From: Epiperipatus broadwayi
Taxonomy: Eukaryota > Onychophora > Udeonychophora > Euonychophora > Peripatidae
Assembly: GCA_028023455.1 (NCBI GenBank)
Contig: JAQFVV010012402.1
Coordinates: 16,120,935-16,184,934, forward strand
Direction of reading: 5' to 3'
Length of the DNA stretch: 64,000 nt
The first letter of the stretch is position 1, and every line of letters begins with the position of its first letter. The notes under the pieces were generated by a model, which was not told the DNA's origin, made no database searches, and worked only from the letters and a program-made list of their open reading frames with translations. Positions 36,960 through 49,240 of the stretch are shown here, in pieces. The position numbers and the translations under genes were made by a program.

Positions 36960-37330
36960 CAACTTGTTAATAATAACTCACAAATAGACAACACAGGTAA
37001 TTAATTATACAATGTTTCAAGTAGTACTCTCCACTTATGTTTAGGGGTTGCTGGTCTAACCAGTGGCAGTATTTACATAGGAGTCGAACTCGCACCTTTA
37101 GATTCTCAATATTGGATTTAACGATCTATCCTGACAGGATAATTCAGTTAGTTAGATTGTTTGCTTTAAATTCAATATTCTAAAATCTAAAAGTGCTAGT
37201 TCGATTCCTATGCAAATATTGTCACTGGTCAGGCCAGCAACACCTAAAGAAGAGTGCAGAATAATATTTGAAACATTGTGTAATTACTAATCTGTGTTAT
37301 CTATTTGTGTGCTAATACTAATAAGTTTTT
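36960..37330. repeat. PLE-tail foldback repeat, old copy
   Basis: The left arm (minus sense, about 36960-37130) and right arm (plus sense, about 37131-37330) both contain the tRNA-like part and the tail. Box B is GAGTCGAACTCGCACC in the left arm and GCTAGTTCGATTCCTATGC in the right arm. The right arm continues GTCACTGGTCAGGCCAGCAA. The palindrome is centred within the tRNA-like part at about 37130. Confidence 0.75.
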
Positions 37331-38662
37331 TTGTATTTTTGAAAATCCTAACTTTAAAAGGACAAAGTAACACTGCAGATGTTTATTTAATCTTCAAAAA
37401 ATACTTCGAAGAAAAATCATTTATCTTTATAAAAATTGATTGCTTTAACAATAAAACAATATACCAGTAATGAAAGAAATAAAATATATATCTTTATTGC
37501 ATTATATAAACAAGACTACTCATTTTCAAAATTTTATTAATATCTTCAAATAATCCATAAAAAATAATATTTTTTCAATATGTAATGAAAATCATTAAAA
37601 TTCAGCAAAAGATGAAACAATGCAACTTGGGTTATTTTACAAAATGATGGTGTAGATTTTCTCAGAGGAATTATTTATTAATAAATAGTAACAGTTTTTA
37701 AATTTATTATCACAGGTGAAGTAATTTTTCATCTCCAAGAATGATTCTTGGATGCAACCAGAAGACAGAATTTGGTTACTTGATTTTAGATTTTGTGATA
37801 AAATGTAATAAATTAAATATGAAATTGCAAATTGAAAAACTAAAAAATAAGCTTAAGTAGCCATTATCGAAGTCATAGTTCTAAAATTTGAGAAATATTA
37901 CTGACATTTTTACTGATAATATTTGATTCTGTGCTCATTTTGAGTATTCCTAAATGAGTTTAGTTTTAGATTTTAGAAATTTTCTGAATTGGATTTATCT
38001 ATAATATTTTTTATATCTCTCTTTTCAACAGATGCATCTACTAAAATTGGAGCGCTTCAATTATTAATGCTGAGGGCTTAGAACTGAAAATTATAAATAT
38101 AAAAACTAAATATAGGGTTAAAATCACATAAGAACGGTGAAGAATTCTTGAATTTAATCAATGAAAACAGATATTTTTTATTAAGAAAATATATACTAAA
38201 AAATGCAATATTTTTTTTTAATATATTGTATCCTTAAGCATTTTTTTTTTTCAAAATAAATATTTAAAATCCAAATAAAGTACAATTTATTAATTCTCAT
38301 GCTTAAGAAATCAAAATTTTGATTTCATGCCAAATTATATATAATTTACTGAAAATTTACAGTACTGAGTGTCACATTAATGGTTTTTTTTATTTAAACA
38401 AATATAAAAGGTAATAGTTAAAAATAGAAATTTCAAATACTTTAGTTTCAAAAATAGAATTTTGAATAAATAAATAGGCTTAAAATAATTATATGTATTG
38501 AATCTTAAACTTACAATTTCCTTGACCTATTAAATGAAGGAGAAGAGTCACAAAATTGCAACTTGGCATGTTCTTGATAGAAAATATTCTCTTAAACTTA
38601 CTTAACATTTAATGGTGTTATTCAGAGTATTTCAATGTACAATGGCTACAACCAGTGCATAG
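37331..38662. other. No feature recognised
   Basis: AT-rich intron sequence without recognised genes or repeats. Confidence 0.45.
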
Positions 38663-38670
38663 GCATGGGT

Positions 38671-39249
38671 TAGGGTGACCAGACATCCTGATTTTTGGGG
38701 ATTTGTTGATCAGATGTACCAGTATCACTGAAATGTCATTTTGGGACTATTGTATGTCCTGATTTTCAAATACTCATTATTATTATTTGCCTTACATAAA
38801 TAATTCATTGCAAAAATGATAGTTTCTTGACCCTTTCTGTCCATTTCAGTCTCTTAGTAATATTATAAAAACTTCAGACAAATTCCAAGACCAAACAAAG
38901 ATTGCTATTACATTATATGGCCAGGTTCTCAAGCTAGATGCAGTCTCACAAACAACTTTACCTTGGAGCATGCACAGTTGGATTTTTGTAGGCTAAAATT
39001 TGAACTGTACCTGCATCTGTTTTGATTGACAGTGTAGTTTTACTAGTTCTTTGTTGATATTAATTTTCTATAGTGATAAAATTAATAAGAATATTAACAA
39101 CCCTAAACAATAGACAACATGCCAAAGAGGAAGTTATTTACAACAATGAATATACACAGGAATGGAGTTTTATTAAAAAAGGGTGCAATGCCTTAAAAAT
39201 GATTGGTTGTTATGTCCTGATTTTTGATCGAACTAGTCTGGTTACCCTA
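38671..39249. mobile_element. Non-autonomous hAT-type DNA transposon
   Basis: A 579-bp element with terminal inverted repeats TAGGGTGACCAGAC at 38671 and, on the opposite strand, TAGGGTAACCAGAC ending at 39249. The similarity goes on into CATCCTGATTTTTGG on the left and AAAATCAGGACA near the right end. An 8-bp target duplication is seen, GCATGGGT (38663-38670) and GCCTGGGT (39250-39257), with one mismatch. Size of duplication and type of terminus fit the hAT superfamily. No transposase reading frame. Confidence 0.8.
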
Positions 39250-39257
39250 GCCTGGGT

Positions 39258-40591
39258 TATATTTTCAAATGCCTTAATTTTGTATAATTTTTTAATTGAA
39301 CAGATGTTTGTTCACTATCTTCTTGGGTATGTTTCTATTTTGCAAAAATCAAATTAATTTGAATTAGCTTATGTAGTAAAAATTTTATGCCTCTCTTTTT
39401 GAATTTAACAGTATCTCGTACTGCTTGTAGTCTAAATGGAAGTAAATTTTCATTGTGTTTTGCAAATTATCACTATTTTTTCTACTTTTTTAGATGGATA
39501 TTATACTGAATGTAAATAATGCTTACAATAATAAAAAGCAAATTTATTTTATTATAATGACTGATTGTAGGAAAAAGTCAACTGATTCCAGTTAGAAGCC
39601 ATATAAAGAAAAGTAATTTTATTTTTACATTTTTGCAATTTTATGGCTATATTTTTTAATTTTTTTATACAAATATTTTACTATCTATTGTAAATAATGC
39701 TTCTAATAAAAAAAATCAAATTATGGAACTATAATTATATAAAGCAGATACTTAGGAGTAGTATAAGGTACCTCACATAGCATTTACGTGAAAAACTATC
39801 GTAACAGTTGCAGGTTAAAAAAACATTGTAATTATTCACATATTTTGGATTAACTCTTTAATTACCATTATTTTTTTAATTAATGATTTAAAGTAATCTT
39901 CTAAAATTAATAATTGCATTAAACATTGTAGTTATTAGATTCATTTAATTAATACTGAAATTGAACATTGTTTTTATGCAAATTATGGATTTATTGTAAG
40001 AAGGTCTCATGGTTCAATGACAATGCATCAATTTCTTATGTTCAGCAAAATAAACTTTTTAAAGATTTGCAGATTTTAAAGAGGCTTGAAAATTTTTTAT
40101 TTCAGATAACTAGTTCATAGTTAATTTTTTAAATAGATATAAATATTCTTAGCTAGAGGATAAAACAAGGATGGAAAAATGCTTCAAAGAGCATATGAGA
40201 AAGTCATGTGTTATAGAAAAATGTTCAAACTTTCATCACCAATAATTAGCAAAAGTGGTAAATATTCTTCATTATTCCTTTGGTAAATAATACACTTTGT
40301 CTAAGCCATTATCTCCTATGTGTAGTATAATGTATAAATAATATTGGTTGTTAATCTTGTGACTCTTCTTCAGGGACAACAAAGAGCAGTGAATAAACAG
40401 ACTTTTAATAAAGGAAAAGAATGATTTAATGGATTACTGAATAAAGAAACTGATTTGTTAAATGTTTTATATTGATAATATTATAAAAGGGAAAGATGGT
40501 GACAATTAAGAAGAGAAAAGTAGAAAGATTCATAAGACGTGGATCCAGAAGCAAATGGAAAATGATAAACTGGATGAATAAAATCATCTAT
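39258..40591. other. No feature recognised
   Basis: AT-rich end of intron 1. A repeated phrase, AATAATGCTTMYAATAA, occurs at 39516 and 39693. Nothing else is seen. Confidence 0.45.
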
Positions 40592-40692
40592 CAAGTGTTA
40601 GTGGTCGAGTGGTCAGCACAGCTGCCTTACAAGCAGTTGTCCCAGAGTAGTGAGTTCGCTTCCCGGCCGATGCTATGACACATGTAAAAAAA
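40592..40692 (+). mobile_element. SINE-A copy 2
   Basis: Plus-sense tRNA-like segment GGTCGAGTGGTCAGCACAG (box A) and GAGTTCGCTTCCCGGCC (box B). It is followed by GATGCTATGACACATG and a short A-run. The anticodon-like loop is damaged (CTGCCTTACAAGCAG). No clear target duplication was found. Confidence 0.75.
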
Positions 40693-41097
40693 GATTATTT
40701 ATGATAAGATTATATTATTGATGAAATCAAGAAACTGAAGAGAAATTGGATTGATCATATGTTCTTGAAAATAGAAGAACTATGAAATTATGTTGAAACA
40801 AGTATAAAAAGTGGAATGAAGAAATAAATAATGAAGATAGTAAGAGTTTTTTAAAAAGTGGGATGAGATATGGGGGCTTGAAGTCTGTGTTGAAGCATGA
40901 GCGCTTTTTATTGACTGGTAGTAGTAGGATGTAATGAATTATTGAAAGATAATTTTTTTTTACTTCAATTTTTTTTAATGTCTATTTATTGCATCGTTTT
41001 CTTAAAAAATAAGTTATAAATAAGGTTGAAATTTTAATTATTTGATATATTTTTTCAAAACAATATTTATTTTCATGAAACATTTTCTTATTTGTAG

Positions 41098-41174
41098 AAC
41101 AAATTTTATTTTATATAAGAAGTTTAGAAGAACGTGTTTATCGTTTAGAAGAACAAAGGAAGCCTTTATCTCAA
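41098..41174 (+). CDS. CCDC85: CCDC85 family protein, coding exon 2 (residues 205-230)
   Basis: The acceptor is TTATTTGTAG at 41088-41097 and the donor is CAA|GTAAGA at 41175, a consensus donor. The split codon G|AA with exon 1 gives Glu205. The peptide includes FYIRSLEERVYRLEEQRK, a short heptad-like helix similar to the Y-[VI]-R-x-LE-x-[RK]-[VI] helix in the middle of CCDC85 proteins. The 77-bp length is set by frame: only the phase-1 reading is open. The preceding intron is 32.6 kb. Confidence 0.85.
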
Positions 41175-41358
41175 GTAAGAAATAGATTTTTTCCCCTTTA
41201 AATTATCATAACTTATTGTTTATAATTATTTTTTAATCATTTTGTATATGGTCATATTAGTAATTAATGTACAAGATAGACCAAAAATTCTTGACATATC
41301 ATAAAAAAATTATTTATAAAACAAGCAAACAAAGGTTTTGTTTCAAAATTAGTACACT

Positions 41359-41468
41359 TTTTTTTTCCATATGTCATAGCATCGGCCGGGATGCGAACCC
41401 ACAACCGTCTGCAACCAACATACTTGCTTGCATGGCGGCTGCGATACCTCTCGGCTAACAACGCAAGA
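41359..41468 (-). mobile_element. SINE-A copy 3, with 15-bp target duplication
   Basis: Flanked by a perfect CAAAATTAGTACACT at 41344-41358 and 41469-41483. The minus strand reads a tRNA-like head ending in GTGGGTTCGCATCCCGGCC, then GATGCTATGACATATGG and a poly-A run. It lies only about 185 bp downstream of exon 2, in intron 2. Confidence 0.88.
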
Positions 41469-41539
41469 CAAAATTAGTACACTCGAATGTGATAAAGTTG
41501 TTTTATTCATAAGTGTAATATGACATCACATGATGCTTG

Positions 41540-41770
41540 CTCATAACTGTTATTAAAACAGGCAAAACTCTGTATACATATTCCTACTCAATGTAAGCCA
41601 GAGTAATCAGTAGATGCCAGAAGGCTTGTGCCACAAGCCAGACTCTAGTCTAGGGATATTGGATGAGTAGGCACTAGATGGGGATTTTATGCACAAGCCT
41701 TCTGTCATCCATTGATTACTCTAGCTTGCACAGAATTGCAACACATATAGAATTTTGTCTGTTTTAAGTG
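41540..41770. repeat. Family B foldback repeat, short
   Basis: A minus-sense part (GGCAAAACTCTGTATAC, CAGTAGATGCCAGAAGG) joins at about 41632 to a plus-sense part (CCACAAGCCAGACTCTAG, GGCACTAGATGGGGATTTT). The part before the CTGATGA-like core is missing in both arms. Confidence 0.75.
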
Positions 41771-42089
41771 TAATCTGACAGAGAAAGTCATTATTTTAAA
41801 TATATCAATGGTTGAAATATTATTGGTTTAACGAACTTGCAATATTTTTAATTTGTAGTATTGTGTGAGGAACTTCACAGTACCTTAATTTTAGATGAGT
41901 GTAAAATTTTGTAGATGTCTTCAAGATTTTCTTCAGATACTGTTGGTTTTCTAATCTTCAATGATGCTTTCTGTTTCCAAAAACTTTTTCTATTAGTATA
42001 AAATGTTGTTACTACTTGTAGGTACTTTTTTAATAGTTTGTGTGATAATTTTTCTTGTTTAGAAAAAAAAAATCAATAACCAACTCTGA

Positions 42090-42420
42090 TTTCCTGCTGA
42101 AGTTCAATCCATCTTCTCCGATCTCTAGCCTCTTTTCTCCACATCATACCTACATACTTTCTTATTTTCTCCATCCATCTTACATGTGATCTTTTTATGA
42201 GTCTTTTACAATTTCTTGGAATCCCGTTTAAGATTTCAATTGTCCATCTATTATCATCTCTTTTAGCAATATGTTCTACTCAGTTCTACTTCAGACTTTT
42301 AATTCTTTCAATGATGTCAGCAACACCTGTTTGTTCTCTTACCCATGTAATGTGTTTTCGATCTTTTCTTGTTACTCCTAACATGCATCTCTCCATACTT
42401 CTTTGAATGGTTTGAACATA
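42090..42420 (-). pseudogene. RTE-type LINE 3' fragment, copy 3
   Basis: Closely matches the 3' parts of the copies at 21.7 and 31.3 kb on the plus-strand reading (AAGTTCAATCCATCTTCTCC, AAGATTTCAATTGTCCATCT). On the minus strand this is the C terminus of an RTE polyprotein. It is truncated at both ends and full of stops. Confidence 0.75.
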
Positions 42421-42650
42421 CAGTATTGAATTTCAAAAAATAAAAATGAAAACTTTTTGATTGGTATTAACAAAATCTATATACTCCAATTTCATAACAT
42501 ATATAATGTTTTCAAAATAATTTTAAAATGGCCTATCATGTATTGATGTTAAACATTTTTATATAGTAAAAATTAAGTCTAGTAATCTAATGGATTATAC
42601 AAGTGAAAAATTTAAGGAAGTTTAATATTGCACTATATATATATATATAT

Positions 42651-43220
42651 GGAATCTTATAATTAAATATTAGTAAATACAGTAATTAAAAGTTTTGAAA
42701 AGTACAAAAAATATAATCGTCACTTAAGTGCACTTTCAATTATCCTCGTAGTCTTTGTCAACTAATACTTTGAAAAGTTAACCTTCCCACAAATCCGTGA
42801 TCTTAACGTTTGCTGCCTGCCTATTGATTAAGTCCTGCTTGTATTTATATAATAGCATAGCTTCCTTTATTTTCCTTTTATTGTTATTTTTCTCAGTTTG
42901 TAATATTTTTACATTATTATAATTGAAATTAAAACCATATAATTTCAATTATAATAATGTAAATATATTACAAACTGAGAAAAATAACAATAAAAGGAAA
43001 ATAAAGAAAGCTATGCTATTATATAAATACAAGCAGGACTTGATCAATAGGCAGGCAGCAAACTTTAAGATTACGGATTTGTGGGAAGGTTAACTTTTCA
43101 AAGTATAAGTTGACAAAGACTACGAGGATAGTTGAAAGTGCACTTAAGTGATGATTATATTTTTTGTACTTTTCAAAACTTTTGATTACTGTATTTAGTA
43201 ATATTTAATTATAAGATTCC
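42651..43220. repeat. 570-bp near-perfect palindrome
   Basis: Arms 42651-42930 and 42941-43220 are reverse complements of 280 bp with only a scatter of mismatches, around a 10-base centre AAAACCATAT. Arm landmarks are GGAATCTTATAATTAAATAT (outer end), CACTTAAGTGCACTTTCAA and AACTGAGAAAAATAACAAT (inner). A short (AT)n tract precedes the left end. I saw no other copy in the window and no reading frame. The arms are too alike to be old. Confidence 0.9.
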
Positions 43221-44673
43221 GTATATTGCTTTAAAGAAATACAGATATCGATTTATAATATTATATATATATCTTTCAGAAGATAATTTTTAAAAATTTT
43301 GTTTTATAAAATCCTTTAACAATCTTCAGGTTACAAAAATAAAAATAAGAAATAATTATCATATAATAAAAAAATGTTTTTATCATATCCTGTTCTGTAA
43401 TGTCCAAGTTAAGAAGAAAATTAATTTATTGTGATTTTCATAATATAATAAACATAAAAAGAAGATACAAACAGTCTTTATATGACTTTTTATTTAAATT
43501 GGATTTTCCCTTCAAATGCCTATTTGCCATTAGCCATCAGGCAGAATATGAAAATGTCTTTTTAACAAATAAAACAAGCACTATAGTACACAATGTATTC
43601 ACATAGCAGAGACAAAATGGCTGTGCATATGCACAATTAAAAAAATTTTTTTTTATATACATGAGCCAAATTTATGTATATAAGACTTTCTGTGATTCTA
43701 AATATTATTAGTGATTGTTAAATAAGCAGTCATATAAATATATAACAGCTGTATATGATTGTTATTTTCAATGAAGTTCTTAGATGAAATTAGGTTTTAT
43801 TCTATGCCTGCAAGTAAGTTTTAACAGATTATTTATAAAATATAATAATAGGCCTTAAGACTTTAAACCAGTATTTACTGCAACTATTGCTAGAGGATTC
43901 ACATTATTACATTTGCTTGAATAATCTAGATTAAAAGCATGTCAGAAATGCAGTATTCTTTATAATGTAAAATCTCTGTGATAAGAATAATAAGATCATC
44001 TCGATAAAAAGATCTGTATACCATAAGCATAAGTTATGGCAGTAAATAAATAAATAAAAATATAGTTAGTTGCTTGGGTGGTCATATGATTTTTAAGTAT
44101 TCAAATGGCAGGTTGAGCACAATACTTTCATTCAATTTGCCAAACCTGGTTTTTTTATTTTATTCAGCTGAAAATCCACCCAGGAATTTACAGCTCTCGA
44201 GTTTACCATTCTATCACTATTCTGAACTACAGAAGTTGTCTTTGTAATGAATAAAAATTATGATGTAGATGGAAGTGGATAAAATAACAAATGCAATAGA
44301 GTAAATGTTATTTCTCAGCATTTGTCTCTGAGGTTATGAAGAATGCATTCTAGATTTGCCAAAGATACTGATTATGGATAAAGAAAGAATTGAATAGGAT
44401 GATTCCTCACAGGTAAAGAAGTTTTTTCGACAATTATTTACAAAATTATGAAAGTATTTTCGAAGGAGAAATATTGGTAATGGGAAATAATAAAAGTTTC
44501 ATCAGAAACAGTGATTAGAAAAATAGTTATGATGAATGAAATCAAATGCTATATTTAAAAAATTTTATTACAAGAATTTGTAGAATAAAAAATATAATTA
44601 TGTATATAAAAATCTCATTTATGAAATGAAAAGTAAAAAAAAAAAAATAGAAAGATATTTATTTAAAAAATAC
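43221..44673. other. No gene seen; possible tRNA-like remnant
   Basis: AT-rich intron sequence. At about 44160-44220 the minus strand has a weak box A/box B-like pair (around GGTAAACTCGAGAGC), perhaps an old SINE. Nothing else is supported. Confidence 0.35.
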
Positions 44674-44771
44674 GGTCGAGAGGTCAGTGCGACTGCCTTG
44701 CACTTGCAGGCAGTTGCCCGGGTTGCGGGTTCGCGTCCCGGCCGATGCTATGACGCTTAAAAAAAAAAGTT
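44674..44771 (+). mobile_element. SINE-A copy 4, slightly 5'-truncated
   Basis: Plus sense: CGGTCGAGAGGTCAGTGCG, CTGCCTTGCACTTGCAGGCA, GCGGGTTCGCGTCCCGGCC, GATGCTATGACGCTT and poly-A. It is very close in sequence to copy 1. The first few bases of the head are missing. Confidence 0.82.
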
Positions 44772-46969
44772 TAAAGCATTTAAAATATATTTTCAATCCT
44801 ACAATCATTTAAGAAATATATAAGAATTCAAACAAATTAATCAACTGATTTTATATATATATAAGAAAAGAGTTTAAATTCTCCTTTATAAAGCAGATAA
44901 TATCGGTAACAATAAAAGATACAGCATTGCATTAATAGGACTTTATAAAATGTAGTCTTTTGATGAAGAAAACAGCCGGCTTCAGGGAATTAAAATCATA
45001 TCTTAAATTTATTAATGCAAAGTTTAACTGCCATCAATTTTCTACTCACTATGAAGAAAATGTATGAAATTAGTCACTTGATTCAGTTCTTGAGAGAGAT
45101 TAGTATAAATCATCATCATCAACTCTTGTTATTTTTATTTATTAGTTTATTACAAGAAATTACAAAACTACAGAAGGAAATGTAATTGCATCTTTGGCAG
45201 AATGATTCACTTTGTTGTGCACATTAGTAATTTAAATATTAATAAGATACATCAAGTTTAACAGCAGTTAAAATAGCTATCAATTTTAACTACATCTATT
45301 TTAACAAGAAAAAAGTAAAAGTAACCATTACTTCAGCATCTATAAAAACATACCATCTCCCCCTATACAATGACACTAATTTGATTATCTTTGTGCTAAG
45401 AAAAGCTCAACATCAGGTATCAATAGCATACATCAAATTTATTTAAAAGATTGGGGGGGGGGGTCCGTAGTAATTCTAAGAATTTGAATTCATTATTGTG
45501 GAATAGGCTTAAAAGTTCAAAAATCTGAAAATTTTGTAAAAATAAAAATATTCTTAATGTAAGAAAATAAAACTGAATATAACATTTAAACTATTTGGCA
45601 GAGTTTGTGTGTTTTGAAGTCGAAAGATATATAAAGCAATAATGTTATTATCAGCAGGAGGAAACACACCACCAAATATACAATCTATAAGGAGTAAAAT
45701 TGACTTAGGATGTTCCAGGATAGAGAATAATAGCTGAAGGGTAGTGAAATAATAAAACAAGAAAGAGTATCTCTTCTTTAGCTATTGAAACAGAAGTGAT
45801 ATATTTTATAGGGTATAAAATATGTGCATTGAACTAACATAAATATTTTTCTATGATATAATTTTGAGAAGTAGAATATGATTTAAAAGACAAAGATTAT
45901 TATGAAATAAATAAAAAAAAATTTAATGTGGCTTTTCCAGCAATGATTAAATGATAAAGAGAATCATTGTTTCGTTCTCATCGCTTTGTGGAAGCACTTT
46001 TACCAATGATGAAGATTGCATAATATTCCATTATTTTTTGTGAGCAAACAAATCACATTATTCAGACCCCTATTCTTTAGCTACACATAGTTAGATATTC
46101 ATTTACCAATCTATATTAGATGACTGATTGGATAGTTATTGCTATCTCTTCAAAATATACCTTAGTAAGCTTGCTTGGATTCTCAGGTATCTGAAAAAAT
46201 GTCCAGACTATCTGAATTTGAATCCCTGGTCATTGCCTTGGTATGAAAATGTATTACAAAACACTTTATATAAAAATCTGCATGACTAAAATAAAGCAGT
46301 TTACATTGCATGAATCATGCATGATTTTTATGCATGCTGAATGCTTACCAATGTAATATGAGATCCTGTGTGAGTTGAATTAAAAAAGAGACTAATAGAA
46401 TTGTCTAATAACAGCTAATAAATGTGAAAAAAATCATCTGAATTTCTGATATATTTTATTATTTATGCAAGTTGACACATGATTTTAATCATTTATAATC
46501 ATATATGTATACAGTCTTTATTGACTTTCAGTGGAGAAATCACCATAGATATTGCAGAGTTTTTATTTGTCAGTTAGAAAAGAAAGGCACAATCCAGTGC
46601 AACTATTTACTATATAGCTTCTGTTTGAAAATGAGCAAAGATCAATCCACCAAAGTGAAGAGATTGTTTATCTTTAAAAAAAAAAAATATAGAAATTTTT
46701 TATAATCAAAATAATCTCTGAAATCAAATAATTTAATAAATAAAAAAGATATATTTAAAAATCTTCTTTAGCAGCACAAGTAGTAACCACTTTATTTAAC
46801 TTTACTTAAGAGCTATCTGTTGTAAGCCTGATAATCAATAAATATTAGATGGCAGTTCTAGAGAAATTTAAATAGGATGGATTATTGCTTATAATGCATA
46901 TGTTGATTATAAGCTGGAACAGTTATGCGATATTTTGTTTGGTATTTAAAGATCCAGTAAAATGTGGAA
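44772..46969. other. No gene recognised; possible SINE remnant at 46065-46250
   Basis: AT-rich sequence with a G10 run at about 45453. Around 46090-46140 a phrase related to 8645-8690 and a GAATTTGAATCCCTGG box B-like site suggest an old SINE. No reading frame of note. Confidence 0.35.
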
Positions 46970-46979
46970 ATAATGAATA

Positions 46980-47433
46980 CCAAACTCTCTATACAATAGT
47001 GCCACCAAGTGCAAGCCTTCATAATCAATGGATGCAGGAAGATTTGTGCATAAAATTTCTAACTAGTGCCTTCTGACCAACATCCCCAGACTAGTTTCTA
47101 GCTTGTGGCTTTCATCAGTGAGGGGCCTTAGGTTTGAGAGCACACATCTAGATTTTAAGACCTAATGCAACTCTCCAGCAGCTACGTTTTACTTATTTAA
47201 TTAACTATAAAGCTATGAGTTCAAGATGAAAACATCATAATGTTTCCAACCCATGCTCATTTGCTTGTATAGTCGTATAGATCTGAACTCAGTTTAGCAT
47301 CTATACATTTTGGTTTCTTTGCTTCTTCAAAAACTACAGTCATCATTATCCTATGATCAGGATAGGTATAAAACCATCAAAACATCACATGATCACCATT
47401 TCAGATGCTTACACATGCTGTTAATAAGAGTAT
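46980..47433 (-). repeat. Family B full unit, minus sense
   Basis: Runs from CAAACTCTCTATACAATAGT to AACATCACATGATCACCATT and GCTGTTAATAAGA. It is a single-orientation unit of about 450 bp, useful as a reference for the family. It directly abuts the 3' end of the LINE at 47434. Confidence 0.8.
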
Positions 47434-48562
47434 GTGATGTACTGTGGCTTCTCCTTAAACGAAGTCAAGAATATCTGAGCAATTATGCCCAGATAAACCT
47501 GTTAGCCACTTAATTTTCCATTCTCCACTCTAAGTTTTCCCATATTCTGCTCCATCCCATTTCCACAACATAATCTTTGTCAACTCTATAGCCTTAATAT
47601 CTAATTCCCCCTTATCTTTTTCCAAACCCAGCATAAAAACCAATAATTCACGTTCTGTATAATCACTTTTTTCATATTTATTCTTCCATAACTTCATTAT
47701 ATATACCCTTTATGTTTTCAAATATTTACATTCAATTAATAAATGCCTAATATTTTCTATTCCTTCCTTACATAATTTACAAAATAAATCACCCATATTT
47801 TTCCATTTACATGTATATTCTCTTGTAGCTAAAGTTCCCGTTCGAGCCTTAAACAATAAACTACTTTTCTTAATATTATCATATATTAACTCGTACCTAA
47901 TATTCTGTTTATTTCTATATATATTTAAACTCTTTTTACTCTCTATACTATTTCTCCATCTCTCTAACTCCCTATTCTCTATTAATAAATCTATTCTTTT
48001 ATCCCATTCCTTACTACTGTAACACTCACGTGATCACTATTTCTTATACTAGCACATAATTGTTTATAAACAAAGCAAAACTCTCCATATAGTATTGCCA
48101 CCCTGTTTCAACCAGAATAATCCTAAGATCTAGATGCAGTGCTCTCAGATCCAAAGCTCCTCACTGATGATGGCCACAAGCCAGAAACTAGTCTGGGGAT
48201 ATTGGATGAGTAGGCATTAGATAGGGATTTTATGCACAAGTCTTCTGGCATTCATTGATTACTCTGGTTGGCACAAGGTGGCAATACTGTATGGAGAGTT
48301 TTGCTTTGTTTACTATAACACTCAACAGTCCTCTTAACACAATCATCCCATCTTTCATTATCCAAATCTTTTGCATACCACATTACCTTTCTCACCCATC
48401 TTGTTACCTGCCCTTTACTCATAATCCAATTAAATACTATTTTGGCTATTCTTTTATTATTCATAAACTGCAATCTACCAAACATTTTCATTTTACTTTT
48501 TGCATCTCTCATATGAAAACTTGACCATCCCATTACTCATTGAATTGCCTCCTTTGCTATCT
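47434..48562 (-). pseudogene. LINE ORF2 C-terminal fragment, copy 2, interrupted by family B
   Basis: On the minus strand the upper part (48545-48325) encodes MGWSSFHMRDAKSKMKMFGR, then FNWIMSKGQVTRWVRKV and NERWDDCVKRTVECY. After the insertion the fragment continues from 48028 to 47434 with a decayed zf-RVT-like region and 3' end. It matches the copy at 6551-7030. Frameshifts and stops are present. Confidence 0.8.
48029..48310. mobile_element. Family B foldback insertion within the LINE
   Basis: A 282-bp insertion flanked by TACTGTAACACTCA (48015-48028) and TACTATAACACTCA (48311-48324), 13 of 14 bases equal. The minus-sense part (48029-48123) starts at CGTGATCACTATTTC. The plus-sense part (48124-48310) carries CTCACTGATGATGGCCACAA and ends GAGAGTTTTGCTTTGTT. 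It is the smallest complete foldback with exact ends in the window. Confidence 0.9.
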
Positions 48563-49240
48563 GTACAGTAGTGCCACCAAGTACAAGTCTTTGTAATCAA
48601 TAAATGCAGGAATGTTTGTGCATACAATTCCTATCTAGTGTCTACTCATCCAACATCCCCAGACCAGTTTCTAACTTGTGGCTTTCATCAGTGAGGAGAC
48701 TTGGATTTGAGAGCACTGCACCTAGATCTTAGGACCTAATGCATCTCTCCAGCAGCCAACTTTTATCTATTTGGTTAACTATAAAGCTAGGAGCTCAAGA
48801 TGAAAACTTAGCATGTGTAAGCATATGAAATAATAATCGTGTGATGTTTTGATGGTTTTATATTTATCCTACCTATCAGATAATGGTGACTGTTATTTTT
48901 TAAAAACCAAAGACACCAAAATATATAAATGCTGAACTGAGTTCAGATCTACATGGCTATACAAGTAAGTGAGTTTTGAGTTGGAAACATTATGGTGTTC
49001 TCATCTTGGGCTCCTATCTTTATTGTAACCAAATAGATAAAAGGTAGCCTGATGGAGAGTTGCATTAGGTCCTAAGAACTAGGTGCAGTGCCTTCAAATC
49101 CAAGGCTTCCCACTGATGATTAGGCACACTAGAGAGGGATTTTATGCACAAACCTTTCTGCATCCATTGATTATGAAGGCTTGCACTTGGTGGCAATACT
49201 GTATGGAGAGTTTTGAACTCTTATTAATAGCATATGAAAT
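48563..49240. repeat. Family B foldback repeat
   Basis: A minus-sense part (48563-48810) joins a plus-sense part (48811-49240). The joint lies after GAGCTCAAGATGAAAAC. In the plus part the CTGATGA core segment is partly deleted (CACTGATGATTAGGCACAC). Confidence 0.75.
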
